Below the pieces are notes generated by a model. That model made no database searches. It was not told the origin of the DNA and was given only the letters and a program-made list of their open reading frames with translations. Shown here piece by piece: positions 46,676 to 55,506 of a stretch of DNA of 64,000 bases (its first letter is position 1; each line of letters starts with the position of its first letter). Both the position numbers and the translations under genes were made by a program. Origin of the DNA: Bacteroidetes bacterium ADurb.Bin013 (lineage in GTDB: Bacteria > Bacteroidota > Bacteroidia > Bacteroidales > UBA932); contig MWFB01000005.1 in the NCBI GenBank assembly GCA_002071385.1, forward strand, positions 1 through 64,000. The letters run 5' to 3'.

Positions 46676-49225
46676 TTAACGGTAAGTATATTGAAGATGG
46701 CTGGCTGCCTGCAAGATCTTGTTTTTTAGCAGGGGTTCGTAGCTGGGGTGTTCCTGAAGGAAGGAAGCTACACTGTCAGCGGCAGCGCGGGAATTGTGCC
46801 CGCTTAGGCAGGCCGAGATCCAGGAGGTGGGGAAGAAGATGTCCCCGGTTTGTTGCACTTCCTCCAATTCGGCAAGGGCCGGACGGATATATTTCAGGGC
46901 GTGTTCCTGACGTAGGAAATGATTCAGGTAGCCCAGGGCCGGGATGACCCAGGCTTCAACGCTACGGTTTTCAACTTCAAGGAGCGACTGGAAAAAGGTA
47001 TCCCGTACCGCAGGATCCGGATCTGTAGCCTGCACTATGAAAGCAAAGGCTTTCCGGCGGTCGGGGTTGGTTATGCGTTCCAGTTGTTTTTGCCGAATGT
47101 ATGATGCTTCACCGGGCAGCCGGATCATCAGCTGATAGGCCAGCGAGGTCATTTCAGCTTCTCCGAAGGGTAGGCCTTCAAACGCTTTGCCATTATCCCA
47201 ATGTTCAAACAACTGTCCGGTGATCAGGGAATCGGTGAAGAGCCCGGTCAGGGTACGGTACGCCAGCAGGCGGTATTCTTTGTCTTCCCGGGTGTCTGCT
47301 GCGGTTTTAAGTAAAAAAAATTCTGAAGAAGCGTCTTTTTCTGTGGGGTGACGCACGTATGCTTCTCCCAGGTATGAGAGGGCGGAATTCCGCACCAGGT
47401 TGTTTGTCTCGGCAGGAAGGTAAGAGATCAGGGCATTTATAAAAGAATCCGCACGGAGGTTCCCTGCCAGCATATTCTCGTACAAGGTCATCAACAGGGA
47501 AAGCCGTGTCTCTTCCGCTTCAAACCGGGCCAGGTTGTTCAGCATGTAATACAGGCTCAGACTGTCCGGAAGGAACATGCCGTAAGCCAGGCCGTCGGTG
47601 TTGGGAAGGATGTACTTCATGTCCGGGGGAATGGGAGCCTTTGTCCCGGCAAGTTTTATTGCAAGGTTAAGGGTTTCGGTTTGCTCCCCGTTTGTCAGGG
47701 AAAAAGTGATTTTTTGCGGCCACAGAAGGCCCCGGCTCAGCGGATCATACTGGGTAACCACTAATGAATCGTTTGAAATACGTGTTTGTATGTGCGGCAA
47801 TCCTGCACTGTGTATCCATACCCGGCTCCAGCTTTCAAGGTCTTCCGGTGTTTCCCGGTCCAGGATGGATATCAGGTCTTCCCAGGTGGCGTTGCCGTAG
47901 GTGTACGTGTGCAGATATTCGCGCAAGCCTTTATGAAAAGCTTCTTGTCCCAGCTTCTCTACCAGCATGTTCATGACAATGGGGGCTTTGTCGTAGATGA
48001 TATTTCCGTAGATCAGGCCGGCTTTATTCAGGTTGTCCAGGGGTTGTTTGATGGCGTTGGTGCCGGCAGTCCGGTCTACATCGTAGGCGGTAGCGTAAAA
48101 AGCTCGCAGGTCGTTCAGACGGTGGTTAATTTCCGGAAACTGCGGCCGGATCATTTGGGCAGCAAAGTAATTGGCAAACACTTCTTTGGTCCAGACATCG
48201 TCAAACCACGCCATGGTCACGTAGTCCCCAAACCACATATGCGCCGTTTCATGGGCAATCAGGGACATGCGGCTCAGTTGCTCCCCGGTGGTGGGGTGTT
48301 CTCCCAGGAACATGCGTTGGTCATTATATAAAGTGGCTCCGGTGTGTTCCATGCCCCCATACTGGAAACCGGGCAGGATAATGAAGTCGTATTTGGCAAA
48401 CGGGTAGGGGATTCCGGTGTATTCTTCCATCCATTCCAGCGAAGAGTAAACCTGGTTAAAAATAATCCCGGTCTGCGCGATCTTCTGCGGGTCTGTTTCC
48501 CTGTGATAAAGCGATATACTTCGTCCGTTACGGTTTTCTGTCACCCGCTGGAATTTCCCGGCCACAAAAGAAAACAGATAGGTACTCAGGGGCTCTGTAG
48601 GACAGAAAGTAATTCTTTTACGTCCGGCTCCAGCTGGGGCGTTTTCTGCATCGGCACTTTGAGCAGTCTGTACGGCATCACCCTGCAGCATATCTTTTTC
48701 AGGAGACGTATTGGAGACGGCTTCCCAATGGGTGGGCAATTCAAGCGTCAGGGTGTAGGTGGCTTTCAGGTTGGGCTGGTCAAAACAGGGGAACAATGTC
48801 CGGGCCCTGTCCGGTACCAGCAGGGTATAAAGGAAATCATCGTTCCGGTTTAAGGATTGTTCCCCTGCGCGGAAATCAATGGTTATGGTGTTAGTGTCCT
48901 TTTTGAAGTACCTGCGTGGTATGACAATATGCTCATTTTTAAAGCGGTACTTTGCCTGTCTTCCGTTCACCTGCACCAATGCAACAGTGGCCGGATCTTC
49001 CTTGAAATCCAATATGATTTGCCGGGACCTTTCCAACTGAAAACCAATTGTCTGGGAAGCCTGAATGGGAGCCTTCGGATCTTCAGGCAGATTGAAAAAA
49101 AGACGGTACCCGAGTTCACAAATAGTTTCCCTGCGTTCCTGTGCCAGCTTAAAACTGACCCCCGCCTCCGGACCGGAACAGCCCATGAAGGCGAAAACCA
49201 GTATCAGCAGTGTTAATTTGCGCAT
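46676..49225 (-). CDS. M1-family aminopeptidase lipoprotein
   Basis: 849 residues from the ATG at 49225 (MRKLTLLILVFAFMGC), a lipoprotein signal. M1 gluzincin site: GGMEHTGA exopeptidase motif, zinc ligands His325 and His329 in HETAHMWFGD with catalytic Glu326, and third ligand Glu348 in KEVFANYF. A C-terminal helical ERAP1-like domain spans about 530-849. Trims N-terminal residues of peptides in the periplasm or at the surface. Its promoter is only 3 nt upstream of the ATG. Confidence 0.95.
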   Translation of the reverse strand: MRKLTLLILVFAFMGCSGPEAGVSFKLAQERRETICELGYRLFFNLPEDPKAPIQASQTIGFQLERSRQIILDFKEDPATVALVQVNGRQAKYRFKNEHIVIPRRYFKKDTNTITIDFRAGEQSLNRNDDFLYTLLVPDRARTLFPCFDQPNLKATYTLTLELPTHWEAVSNTSPEKDMLQGDAVQTAQSADAENAPAGAGRKRITFCPTEPLSTYLFSFVAGKFQRVTENRNGRSISLYHRETDPQKIAQTGIIFNQVYSSLEWMEEYTGIPYPFAKYDFIILPGFQYGGMEHTGATLYNDQRMFLGEHPTTGEQLSRMSLIAHETAHMWFGDYVTMAWFDDVWTKEVFANYFAAQMIRPQFPEINHRLNDLRAFYATAYDVDRTAGTNAIKQPLDNLNKAGLIYGNIIYDKAPIVMNMLVEKLGQEAFHKGLREYLHTYTYGNATWEDLISILDRETPEDLESWSRVWIHSAGLPHIQTRISNDSLVVTQYDPLSRGLLWPQKITFSLTNGEQTETLNLAIKLAGTKAPIPPDMKYILPNTDGLAYGMFLPDSLSLYYMLNNLARFEAEETRLSLLMTLYENMLAGNLRADSFINALISYLPAETNNLVRNSALSYLGEAYVRHPTEKDASSEFFLLKTAADTREDKEYRLLAYRTLTGLFTDSLITGQLFEHWDNGKAFEGLPFGEAEMTSLAYQLMIRLPGEASYIRQKQLERITNPDRRKAFAFIVQATDPDPAVRDTFFQSLLEVENRSVEAWVIPALGYLNHFLRQEHALKYIRPALAELEEVQQTGDIFFPTSWISACLSGHNSRAAADSVASFLQEHPSYEPLLKNKILQAASHLQYTYR

Positions 49226-49228
49226 ATA

Positions 49229-49236
49229 CAAAGGTA
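49229..49236 (-). promoter_or_regulatory. -7 promoter element TACCTTTG, M1 aminopeptidase
   Basis: Consensus on the minus strand, 3 nt from the ATG at 49225; fits a leaderless transcript. Confidence 0.65.
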
Positions 49237-49324
49237 AGTAAAAATGGCAGGTTCACGTTGCTGTCACCGCAAACAACCGGAAGCTTTTATTTATGCCGGG
49301 GCAGCTCCGTGCTTCTGCTGCAGT

Positions 49325-49444
49325 GTGCCCCGCAGACTTGATTCGTTTGCCTCATAATCAGCTACATACACGTTTCATACCCCTGGGGGTATGAATTGCA
49401 TAATGCTTTGAATACCAGCTAAAAGGACAATGTTTGCGGGGCAC
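49325..49444. repeat. Palindromic repeat element, copy C
   Basis: Terminal inverted repeats GTGCCCCGCA (49325-49334) and TGCGGGGCAC (49435-49444) are perfect. A central perfect palindrome has arms TTCATACCCC and GGGGTATGAA around TG (49374-49395). Aligned without gaps to copy A it matches at about 32 of the first 44 positions, and the central CCCCTGG falls at the same offset, but the stem sequence differs on both arms. The gap 49237-49588 otherwise holds only a weak promoter-like TATCTTTC at 49507. Confidence 0.75.
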
Positions 49445-49588
49445 CCGTTTTGATTTCAACACTTTTTTACAGATTTTTGTGACGGGCCAGGGGATAAGAT
49501 CCAAGTTATCTTTCTGGTCCCGGACACCGAACAAAACCACTGCTTGGAGGTGCGTAGGGAGGGGTGCAATTCCTAAATATTCTACATT

Positions 49589-49987
49589 ATGGGAATTGAT
49601 ATCTATTCGCTTGCCCTGGATTATCCTGATACAATCATACAGGTTAAGGCAAGTGATCTGGTAGAGGCGGCTCGTGTATTCATGAAAGAGCTGGATCTGC
49701 TACCGGAACGCGAAACAAAAGGAAGTAAAAAAACAAACGAAACAGCTGAACCGGACAAGCCGAAAACCCTTTTGACAAAAAGGGAGGTGATGAAGTTGTT
49801 GGGAGTCGGTGAGACCACTCTCTGGAGGTGGGCTACAAAGTATGATTACCTCCACCCGGTGATGATTGGCGGAGAAAGGCGCTGGAGGTGGAAGGACATA
49901 GTGGCCATCATGGAAGGAAACGTGACGGATTATTACGGCAAGCCGGTCTGGGATTCAGAGAAAACCACCAAGACTGATCAGCGGTGA
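49589..49987 (+). CDS. Small helix-turn-helix (excisionase/MerR-like) DNA-binding protein
   Basis: 132 residues. Residues about 65-110 (LLTKREVMKLLGVGETTLWRWATKYDYLHPVMIGGERRWRW) form a MerR/excisionase-type winged helix with a basic wing. The N-terminal 45 residues (VKASDLVEAARVFMKELD) are a separate helical segment; a charged linker joins them. It lies alone, 145 nt after palindromic element C, and its TGA overlaps the first bases of element B. It may bind these palindromes or be a remnant of a mobile element; both are inferences. Confidence 0.75.
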   Translation: MGIDIYSLALDYPDTIIQVKASDLVEAARVFMKELDLLPERETKGSKKTNETAEPDKPKTLLTKREVMKLLGVGETTLWRWATKYDYLHPVMIGGERRWRWKDIVAIMEGNVTDYYGKPVWDSEKTTKTDQR

Positions 49988-50108
49988 GTACCGCGTACTT
50001 TTGATGTATTAAGCTGTATAACAAATGATTAACAAAAGAGCTCCCCGGGAGAGCTCTTTTGTTATATTACTGATAATCATTTGAATGAATTAAAAGTACG
50101 CGGTACTC
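49986..50108. repeat. Palindromic repeat element, copy B
   Basis: Terminal repeats GAGTACCGCGTAC (49986-49998) and GTACGCGGTACTC (50096-50108) are perfect complements. The central hairpin is perfect over 13 bp: AACAAAAGAGCTC (50031-50043), GAGCTCTTTTGTT (50051-50063), loop CCCGGGA. Its reverse complement aligns along its whole length with copy A at 10073-10193. The left end overlaps the stop codon of the HTH gene. Confidence 0.87.
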
Positions 50109-50211
50109 TGACTGCAAGGTCGCTGTCAGGCGACCGTCTGCAGGAAAGGTTGAAGCCTCGGCTTAAAGAAAATGCTTCCCGATCTTGTGGAGTAAGAGAC
50201 CATTCTTTGCT

Positions 50212-50219
50212 TATCTTTG
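50212..50219 (+). promoter_or_regulatory. -7 promoter element TATCTTTG, membrane protein gene
   Basis: Exact consensus with 4 nt to the ATG at 50224. Confidence 0.65.
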
Positions 50220-50223
50220 TTTT

Positions 50224-50922
50224 ATGTCAAAATACGGAAGTATTATTTGGATTGGATTGCTGGCGCTGATTGCCGGTTTTCTGATTTATCCCCCTACACA
50301 CAAAGTGTTTGTGGACGTTACGGCCCGGTTTCCTTATATCTCGGGATTTGTAAAATTTGCCATCCTTTCCATGATGGGCGAGTTCCTGGCTGCACGGCTG
50401 GTGCTTAAAAAATGGGTGATGGTAAAAGGGATGCTGCCCAAGATGCTGGTCTGGGGTATCTTGGGGATGCTGATCGTGCTAATGTTTGCGGTATTCTCCT
50501 CAGGGGTGGATGGTGCGGCTTCCCAGGGATTGCTCATCTCTGAGTGCAGCGATACCTGCCCTCCGGTGGTGCAGTTCATATCCAGGTTGCGCAGGGCGTT
50601 GATGATCTCGGCACTCATGAACCTAACTTTCGGGCCGGTGTTCATGGCGGCGCACCGGATTACCGATGTGTACATTGACAAGCGCTACTCTGGTGAAAAA
50701 GTGACCTTTGCCGGGGTCATTCCCAAGATTGACTGGGGACGTTTCATCAGGGAGATCGTGGGGGTGACCATCCCCGTGTTCTGGATCCCGGCGCATACCA
50801 TAACCTTCCTGTTGCCAGGACAGTACAGGGTGCTGTTTGCCGCCTCGTTGTCCATAGTGCTGGGGCTGATCCTGTCGTTTGCCAAAATGCGAAATCTGAA
50901 AAGTTCAAACATAAAACAATAA
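50224..50922 (+). CDS. Integral membrane protein, possibly Mpv17/PMP22-like
   Basis: 232 residues from the ATG at 50224 (MSKYGSIIWIGLLALI), directly behind its promoter. About five hydrophobic helices. The C-terminal region (DWGRFIREIVGVTIPVFWIPAHTITFLLPGQYRVLFAASLS) resembles the W.P....F..P...R......  layout of Mpv17-type proteins, but I cannot confirm it. No catalytic residues are apparent. The PHP gene starts 3 nt after its stop. Confidence 0.7.
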   Translation: MSKYGSIIWIGLLALIAGFLIYPPTHKVFVDVTARFPYISGFVKFAILSMMGEFLAARLVLKKWVMVKGMLPKMLVWGILGMLIVLMFAVFSSGVDGAASQGLLISECSDTCPPVVQFISRLRRALMISALMNLTFGPVFMAAHRITDVYIDKRYSGEKVTFAGVIPKIDWGRFIREIVGVTIPVFWIPAHTITFLLPGQYRVLFAASLSIVLGLILSFAKMRNLKSSNIKQ

Positions 50923-50925
50923 ATC

Positions 50926-52017
50926 ATGCGCTACTTATTGTCAATCTTTTTAATTGCTACCCACCTGGGGCTTTTTGCTCAAAATGTCAATAAACAGTAT
51001 GTTCCCGAAAGGAAGGCTGCCAACAGGGTGGAGATGGCTTTGCCCGAAGTTAACGGGTATACCGTCTTGCGATGCGACTTTCATTCCCACACGGTGTTTT
51101 CAGACGGCCTGGTATGGCCCACCTACCGCATTGGGGAAGCCTGGATACAGGGGCTGGATGTGCTGGCCATTACCGATCATATTGAATACCGTCCGTTCAA
51201 AGAATACATGGGCGGGGATTTCAACACATCCTACGAACTGGCGTTGCCTGTGGCCCGGGATTACGGCATCATGCTTATCAAAGGGACCGAGGTGACCCGC
51301 AAACAGGGAGTCATTGGTCATTTTAACGCTCTGTTCATTAAAGATGCGAATGCCATTGACAAGCCCGATCCGGAACAGGCGTTGCAGGCGGCTTTTGACC
51401 AGGGGGCATTCATCATGTTCAATCATCCGGGATGGGCAGTTGACACCTGCCTGCTTACGGAGTTTCAGCAGAAGATGTTGGATAAAGGCCTTGTCAGGGG
51501 GATAGAGGTCTTCAACCACCACGAGTTTTATCCCCGGGCGCTTTCCTGGAGCCGGGACCGGAAGCTGACTGTTTTTGCTTCTTCCGATATTCATGCGACC
51601 ATCAATGATGTGATGGAAACCCACGTACAGCAGGGGGCGGTGAAAACGTTCCGTCCCATGACCCTGGTATTTGTGAAGGAAAAGAGTGAGGAGGGAGTTC
51701 GGGAAGCCTTGGATAACAGGCGCACGCTGGCCTATTTTTATGGCAACGTGGCGGGGGAGGAAAGATGGCTCAAATCGCTGTTCCTAGCCTCGGTCCAATG
51801 GGAAAAAGTATCTGAGAGAGGCAAGTCGATCTCTTATCGTGTGATGAACCTTTCAGGCATACAATATAAGTTTTCCATTGATGCTGCCGAATACATCCTG
51901 GATGGGGGGGCGTCCATTCAGATCTCCCTGCCTGCGGGTAAACGGGAAGTGTCGATGCTCGTTCTGAACATGCATTGCTACGAAGGCATGCACCCGGAGG
52001 TGAGTATGGTGCTGTAA
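50926..52017 (+). CDS. PHP-domain phosphoesterase, secreted
   Basis: 363 residues. Signal peptide (LLSIFLIATHLGLFAQ). PHP metal-binding motifs: DFHSHTVFSDG (HxH), AITDHIEYR, FNHPGW, and ASSDIHAT near residue 225. Such exported PHP proteins in Bacteroidota are annotated as phosphodiesterases acting on small organophosphates; the true substrate is unknown. Probably cotranscribed with the upstream membrane protein. Confidence 0.9.
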   Translation: MRYLLSIFLIATHLGLFAQNVNKQYVPERKAANRVEMALPEVNGYTVLRCDFHSHTVFSDGLVWPTYRIGEAWIQGLDVLAITDHIEYRPFKEYMGGDFNTSYELALPVARDYGIMLIKGTEVTRKQGVIGHFNALFIKDANAIDKPDPEQALQAAFDQGAFIMFNHPGWAVDTCLLTEFQQKMLDKGLVRGIEVFNHHEFYPRALSWSRDRKLTVFASSDIHATINDVMETHVQQGAVKTFRPMTLVFVKEKSEEGVREALDNRRTLAYFYGNVAGEERWLKSLFLASVQWEKVSERGKSISYRVMNLSGIQYKFSIDAAEYILDGGASIQISLPAGKREVSMLVLNMHCYEGMHPEVSMVL

Positions 52018-52044
52018 ACCTCTTCCACAGGGTGGCTGGCGGAT

Positions 52045-53211
52045 TTATTCGACACGGAATTTCACTTTGATAATAACAGGGACTTCGTTTTCATAGGGGA
52101 ATCCATTTGTCTGAATTACATATCGTTTTAATGGATCCAATTCTTCCTTAAGCAGTATTTCTCCGTAGTCTTCACAAATAAAGTAAACATATGTGTTATC
52201 TGCTGCCACTGCCTGCATTGGAGGAGCTAAATTACCTATTGATCTCCAACGTATGCCAGATGATCCGCCTTTAAAAAAATGCCATACTGACGATTCTTTA
52301 CCATAAGCAGTAAAAAACATTCCACAATCCAGAAAATAAATATCTGACACTAACTTATAATAATCAAGGCTGAAAATTTCTTCAATTTTTTCCCACGGAT
52401 TATTGACTCCACGGAATGCAAAACCAGCAGGTAATGTCTTATCTACAAAATCAAAATAGATTCTTTTCATCAATTCTCCATTTTCATATACAATACAGGA
52501 TTCACTTGAGGATCCGGGAGCGAGAACATATCGGTTTCCTGACGACCGTGTTACAGGTTTGGAAAAAGCCGCTTCTATGTTAAAATCCTTCTGTTTCAAC
52601 TTTTCTCCCTTGTAAAGACCATTCCGATCAAAAATTTTCAGGCAATAAAAATCCTTTTCGAAATTCGCAAGATCGTTATAATCAGGATTCGGCACATACA
52701 ACATAAAACCGCCATTTTTCAATGGGATAATTCCGGCCGCGTTAAATGGCTCGATTTCAATCTCTTCTTTTAAAATTTGATTCACTAAGTCATATTTTTG
52801 TATTTTGGGTGGGAATGAATAACAAAGACACCAGACTTCCCCTTCCGAATTGTCGAGACAAATGTCGAAAACGGAAAGATATTCTCCAGGCCCTCGACCG
52901 CTTTCTCCATATTGCCTGACAGTTTTGCCGTCCTTAGTCAAAGAAAAAACAGAACCGCTTGCCAAAACAATGAAATTGTTTTCAGTTACGAGCATCTTCG
53001 ATATTATATTCAAACTAACACCAGCATTATTTACAATGGGTATTATCTCCAGAGAATCTATGTATTGAGAAAGGTTATCAATCTCAACAGTGGAGTCGAG
53101 AGGCAAGATAGTCTCGCCGACTTTAGGTCCCTCTTTATTACGATCTGATCGACAGCTGGCAACAAGCAAGATCAGCAGTAAAAGAATACAAATTGAACGA
53201 AAATTGTTCAT
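52045..53211 (-). CDS. 6-bladed beta-propeller lipoprotein
   Basis: 388 residues. Lipoprotein signal (ICILLLLILLVASC). The body shows repeated propeller strands, including KDGKTVRQYGESGRGPGEYLSVFDI, the characteristic blade motif of the Bacteroidota 6-bladed beta-propeller family. Function unknown; such proteins are exported and often near peptidases or signalling genes. It is visibly A/T-richer than the genes to its left. The interval 53212-53368 contains nothing recognisable. Confidence 0.87.
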   Translation of the reverse strand: MNNFRSICILLLLILLVASCRSDRNKEGPKVGETILPLDSTVEIDNLSQYIDSLEIIPIVNNAGVSLNIISKMLVTENNFIVLASGSVFSLTKDGKTVRQYGESGRGPGEYLSVFDICLDNSEGEVWCLCYSFPPKIQKYDLVNQILKEEIEIEPFNAAGIIPLKNGGFMLYVPNPDYNDLANFEKDFYCLKIFDRNGLYKGEKLKQKDFNIEAAFSKPVTRSSGNRYVLAPGSSSESCIVYENGELMKRIYFDFVDKTLPAGFAFRGVNNPWEKIEEIFSLDYYKLVSDIYFLDCGMFFTAYGKESSVWHFFKGGSSGIRWRSIGNLAPPMQAVAADNTYVYFICEDYGEILLKEELDPLKRYVIQTNGFPYENEVPVIIKVKFRVE

Positions 53212-53368
53212 ATTACTTCAGGATTACACAAAGTTCCAGCACTAAATATAATCACTATAGTTCGTTAAAAAATTAAAGGTTACCCCACGGCGCGAAGAAG
53301 GAAGTCGGACTTATCGGTATATTTCCGTAATGATTTTATTAATATGAAAATGACAGCAGGACCTGAGA

Positions 53369-53920
53369 TTATTGTTCGTTGTTGTCAGTTCCGGATAATG
53401 ATTCTTCAACCTGGTTGCGGTAATGTATCATCTTACCGAACCGTTCTGCGGGTAAATTAATATATAGTCCTTTGGATTCGGCATAAATAGTACCTGCCTC
53501 ACCAGATATTTTTCCGCCAGACACAATCTTCCTGCCATTAACAGATATTACATTTGCCTCAACCAAAGTGACTGTTCCAAGGTGCAGCATTTTCCTGTAA
53601 TCTACTGTTATTCTAGCGGAAACGGCCGTGAAGCCAATAAGCCATACCGCAGCTCCCATAGCCTCATCAAGAATGGATGCTATGCTTCCGCCATGTACAA
53701 ATCCGGCAGGCCCTTCTGTTGCAGGTCCAAACCACACGCGGGCGACGAAAGACTTATCGCTCTGCTTTTGAAAATAGCGAACCATCAATCGGTCTGGTGT
53801 TTTATCTCCGGTAATAAAAGCACGTCCTTTCCCATAAGTGTCAGGTATTTTAAGTTCTGTCCATCCCTTTTCACCTGACAATTCATAAGGATTTATGATT
53901 TTATTATTCTTAACACTCAT
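53369..53920 (-). CDS. Hotdog-fold acyl thioesterase (PaaI/THEM4-like)
   Basis: 183 residues from the ATG at 53920 (MSVKNNKIINPYEL). The hotdog signature GFVHGGSIASILDEAMGAAVW contains the family's HGG and Asp/Glu residues. These enzymes hydrolyse acyl-CoA or acyl-ACP to free fatty acid. Last gene of a minus-strand run FakA-like, DegV-like, PlsY, thioesterase, starting 69 nt after plsY. In that setting it could supply free fatty acids to the kinase. A/T-rich composition is shared with the whole run. Confidence 0.85.
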   Translation of the reverse strand: MSVKNNKIINPYELSGEKGWTELKIPDTYGKGRAFITGDKTPDRLMVRYFQKQSDKSFVARVWFGPATEGPAGFVHGGSIASILDEAMGAAVWLIGFTAVSARITVDYRKMLHLGTVTLVEANVISVNGRKIVSGGKISGEAGTIYAESKGLYINLPAERFGKMIHYRNQVEESLSGTDNNEQ

Positions 53921-53989
53921 GAACTGATAAATGATTTTTAAGGAAAATACATTATTGTCAAAGAAATAATTAAAACACAAAATGCAGGT

Positions 53990-54598
53990 CTATTCTTTAG
54001 ATTTATTCTTCAGGTTTCCTGCCATTTTAGGAAGATAAAACCTGTTAAGAAAAAGCCCTAGTATTGCAACTGCAAAAACAATAATTTTTACTTCAACAGG
54101 ATGATTTGTGAATAATGCCGTTAGAGTGCTTATAGCGATGATCCCGAAAGGTGTCCAGTACGATCTGTCGGTTTTAATGCATGTATAAACTATGACCGGG
54201 GAAATAATTAATCCTGCCAGCAATTCGAGGGGGATAAAAAATAAGAATACACCCATGAGAGTTGCAGCAGCTCTGCCGCCCCTGAATCCGAAGTACAAAG
54301 GATGTCCGTGTCCGATAACCGCTCCGAATCCCAGGAAGCCAAGTGCTATTGGTGTGAGATGAAACACATAATTGCCTATAAGTAGAGGCACAAGTGATTT
54401 TAGAGCGTCGAGAACACCGGTGAGAATGCCCCAGAAGGGCCCGACGTTTTTAAAAGTATTTGCAGCGCCCGGGTTATTATTCCCGATGCCGCGAATATCA
54501 ATACCCTTAACAAATCTTGTGATGATCTGTGCGTTCATAACAGAACCACAAAGGTAGCCTGCTATAAAGGTTATGAAATATAACAGAGATGGTTTCAT
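53990..54598 (-). CDS. plsY: Acyl-phosphate:glycerol-3-phosphate acyltransferase PlsY
   Basis: 202 residues, five to six transmembrane helices. Conserved PlsY loops are intact: GSVMNAQIITRFVKGIDIRGIGNNNPGAANTFKNVG and GHGHPLYFGFRGGRAAAT. It moves the acyl group from acyl-phosphate to position 1 of glycerol-3-phosphate at the inner membrane, making lysophosphatidate. The acyl-phosphate donor may be made here by the FakA/FakB-like pair encoded immediately upstream rather than by PlsX. Gap to the DegV-like gene is 20 nt. Confidence 0.93.
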   Translation of the reverse strand: MKPSLLYFITFIAGYLCGSVMNAQIITRFVKGIDIRGIGNNNPGAANTFKNVGPFWGILTGVLDALKSLVPLLIGNYVFHLTPIALGFLGFGAVIGHGHPLYFGFRGGRAAATLMGVFLFFIPLELLAGLIISPVIVYTCIKTDRSYWTPFGIIAISTLTALFTNHPVEVKIIVFAVAILGLFLNRFYLPKMAGNLKNKSKE

Positions 54599-54618
54599 TA
54601 ATATCGAGTTTCTATAAT

Positions 54619-55497
54619 TTATTTCATGCAGACTGTGATACCGTAACCTCCAGGCCCCATATAAATGGCTTCAACAAGGTGAAGTTTGCCTGTAACGAGT
54701 TTTTCAACCGGAACAGAACTTACAAATTCCTGCCTCAGACCGTTTATTGCTTCACTGTTGCTTTCATCACCAGAAATGATTGAAACTGTAATCTTATCTG
54801 CCTTTTGTTCATTCATTTTTTCCATGATAGAATTAATAATCAGGGAATTTGCCTGTTTATAAGTGCGTTCCTGCCCGATAGGAACGACTTCGCCTTCAGG
54901 ATCATCGCCCATTAGTCCTACCACCGGGAGCACCCTTAAAACTGATCCGAGAAAAGCCTTTGCCTTTCCTATTCTGCCTCCCCTGTAAAGGTAGTTTAAA
55001 TCGGGAGTTACATAATAGGAAAAAGTATTGACTACCAATTCCCTGGCACGATTTCTTATTTCTTCCTCCTTCTCATTCTCCTTTATTATATCAATCAGGC
55101 GCAGGAGAATTACCCCCACACCTCCGACAACCTGACGTGTATCAACATTAATAATATTGACCTTTCCTTTATATTTTTCCCGTACTTCTTCTGCAATATT
55201 GAAAGTGGCTGCCGACATATTACTCCCCATCACAATATGGATAATCAGGTCATAATTGTTTATATTTTTTTCAATCAGATCTGTCATTTCAGCCCTTGAC
55301 AGAGAGCTGCTTTTTGCGGTGATCTTTTCTTTAATGAACCGTTCCAGCAGCCATGAGGCTGTGAAAGTCTCCGTTTCACGGTATTCTTTCTCCCCTACAA
55401 GAACCGGGTATTTTAAATATTCAAAGTGCTGATATGGTACCTGTTCGATACTAATTCCAAGGTTATCAGCAGAAATAATCAGAATGCGCATATTCAT
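54619..55497 (-). CDS. DegV-family fatty-acid-binding protein (FakB-like)
   Basis: 292 residues. DegV hallmarks: IVMGSNMSAATFNIAEE (the S.LSGTY position), VDTRQVVGGVG, YLYRGGRIGKAKAFLGSVLRVLPVV (the L.KGGRI loop) and C-terminal GPGGYGI. In Firmicutes FakB proteins bind a fatty acid and present its carboxylate to FakA for phosphorylation. Gene order directly behind the DAK2-domain kinase (9-nt gap) supports that pairing. The lipid ligand is unknown. Confidence 0.9.
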   Translation of the reverse strand: MNMRILIISADNLGISIEQVPYQHFEYLKYPVLVGEKEYRETETFTASWLLERFIKEKITAKSSSLSRAEMTDLIEKNINNYDLIIHIVMGSNMSAATFNIAEEVREKYKGKVNIINVDTRQVVGGVGVILLRLIDIIKENEKEEEIRNRARELVVNTFSYYVTPDLNYLYRGGRIGKAKAFLGSVLRVLPVVGLMGDDPEGEVVPIGQERTYKQANSLIINSIMEKMNEQKADKITVSIISGDESNSEAINGLRQEFVSSVPVEKLVTGKLHLVEAIYMGPGGYGITVCMK

Positions 55498-55506
55498 AAC
55501 TGCCTC

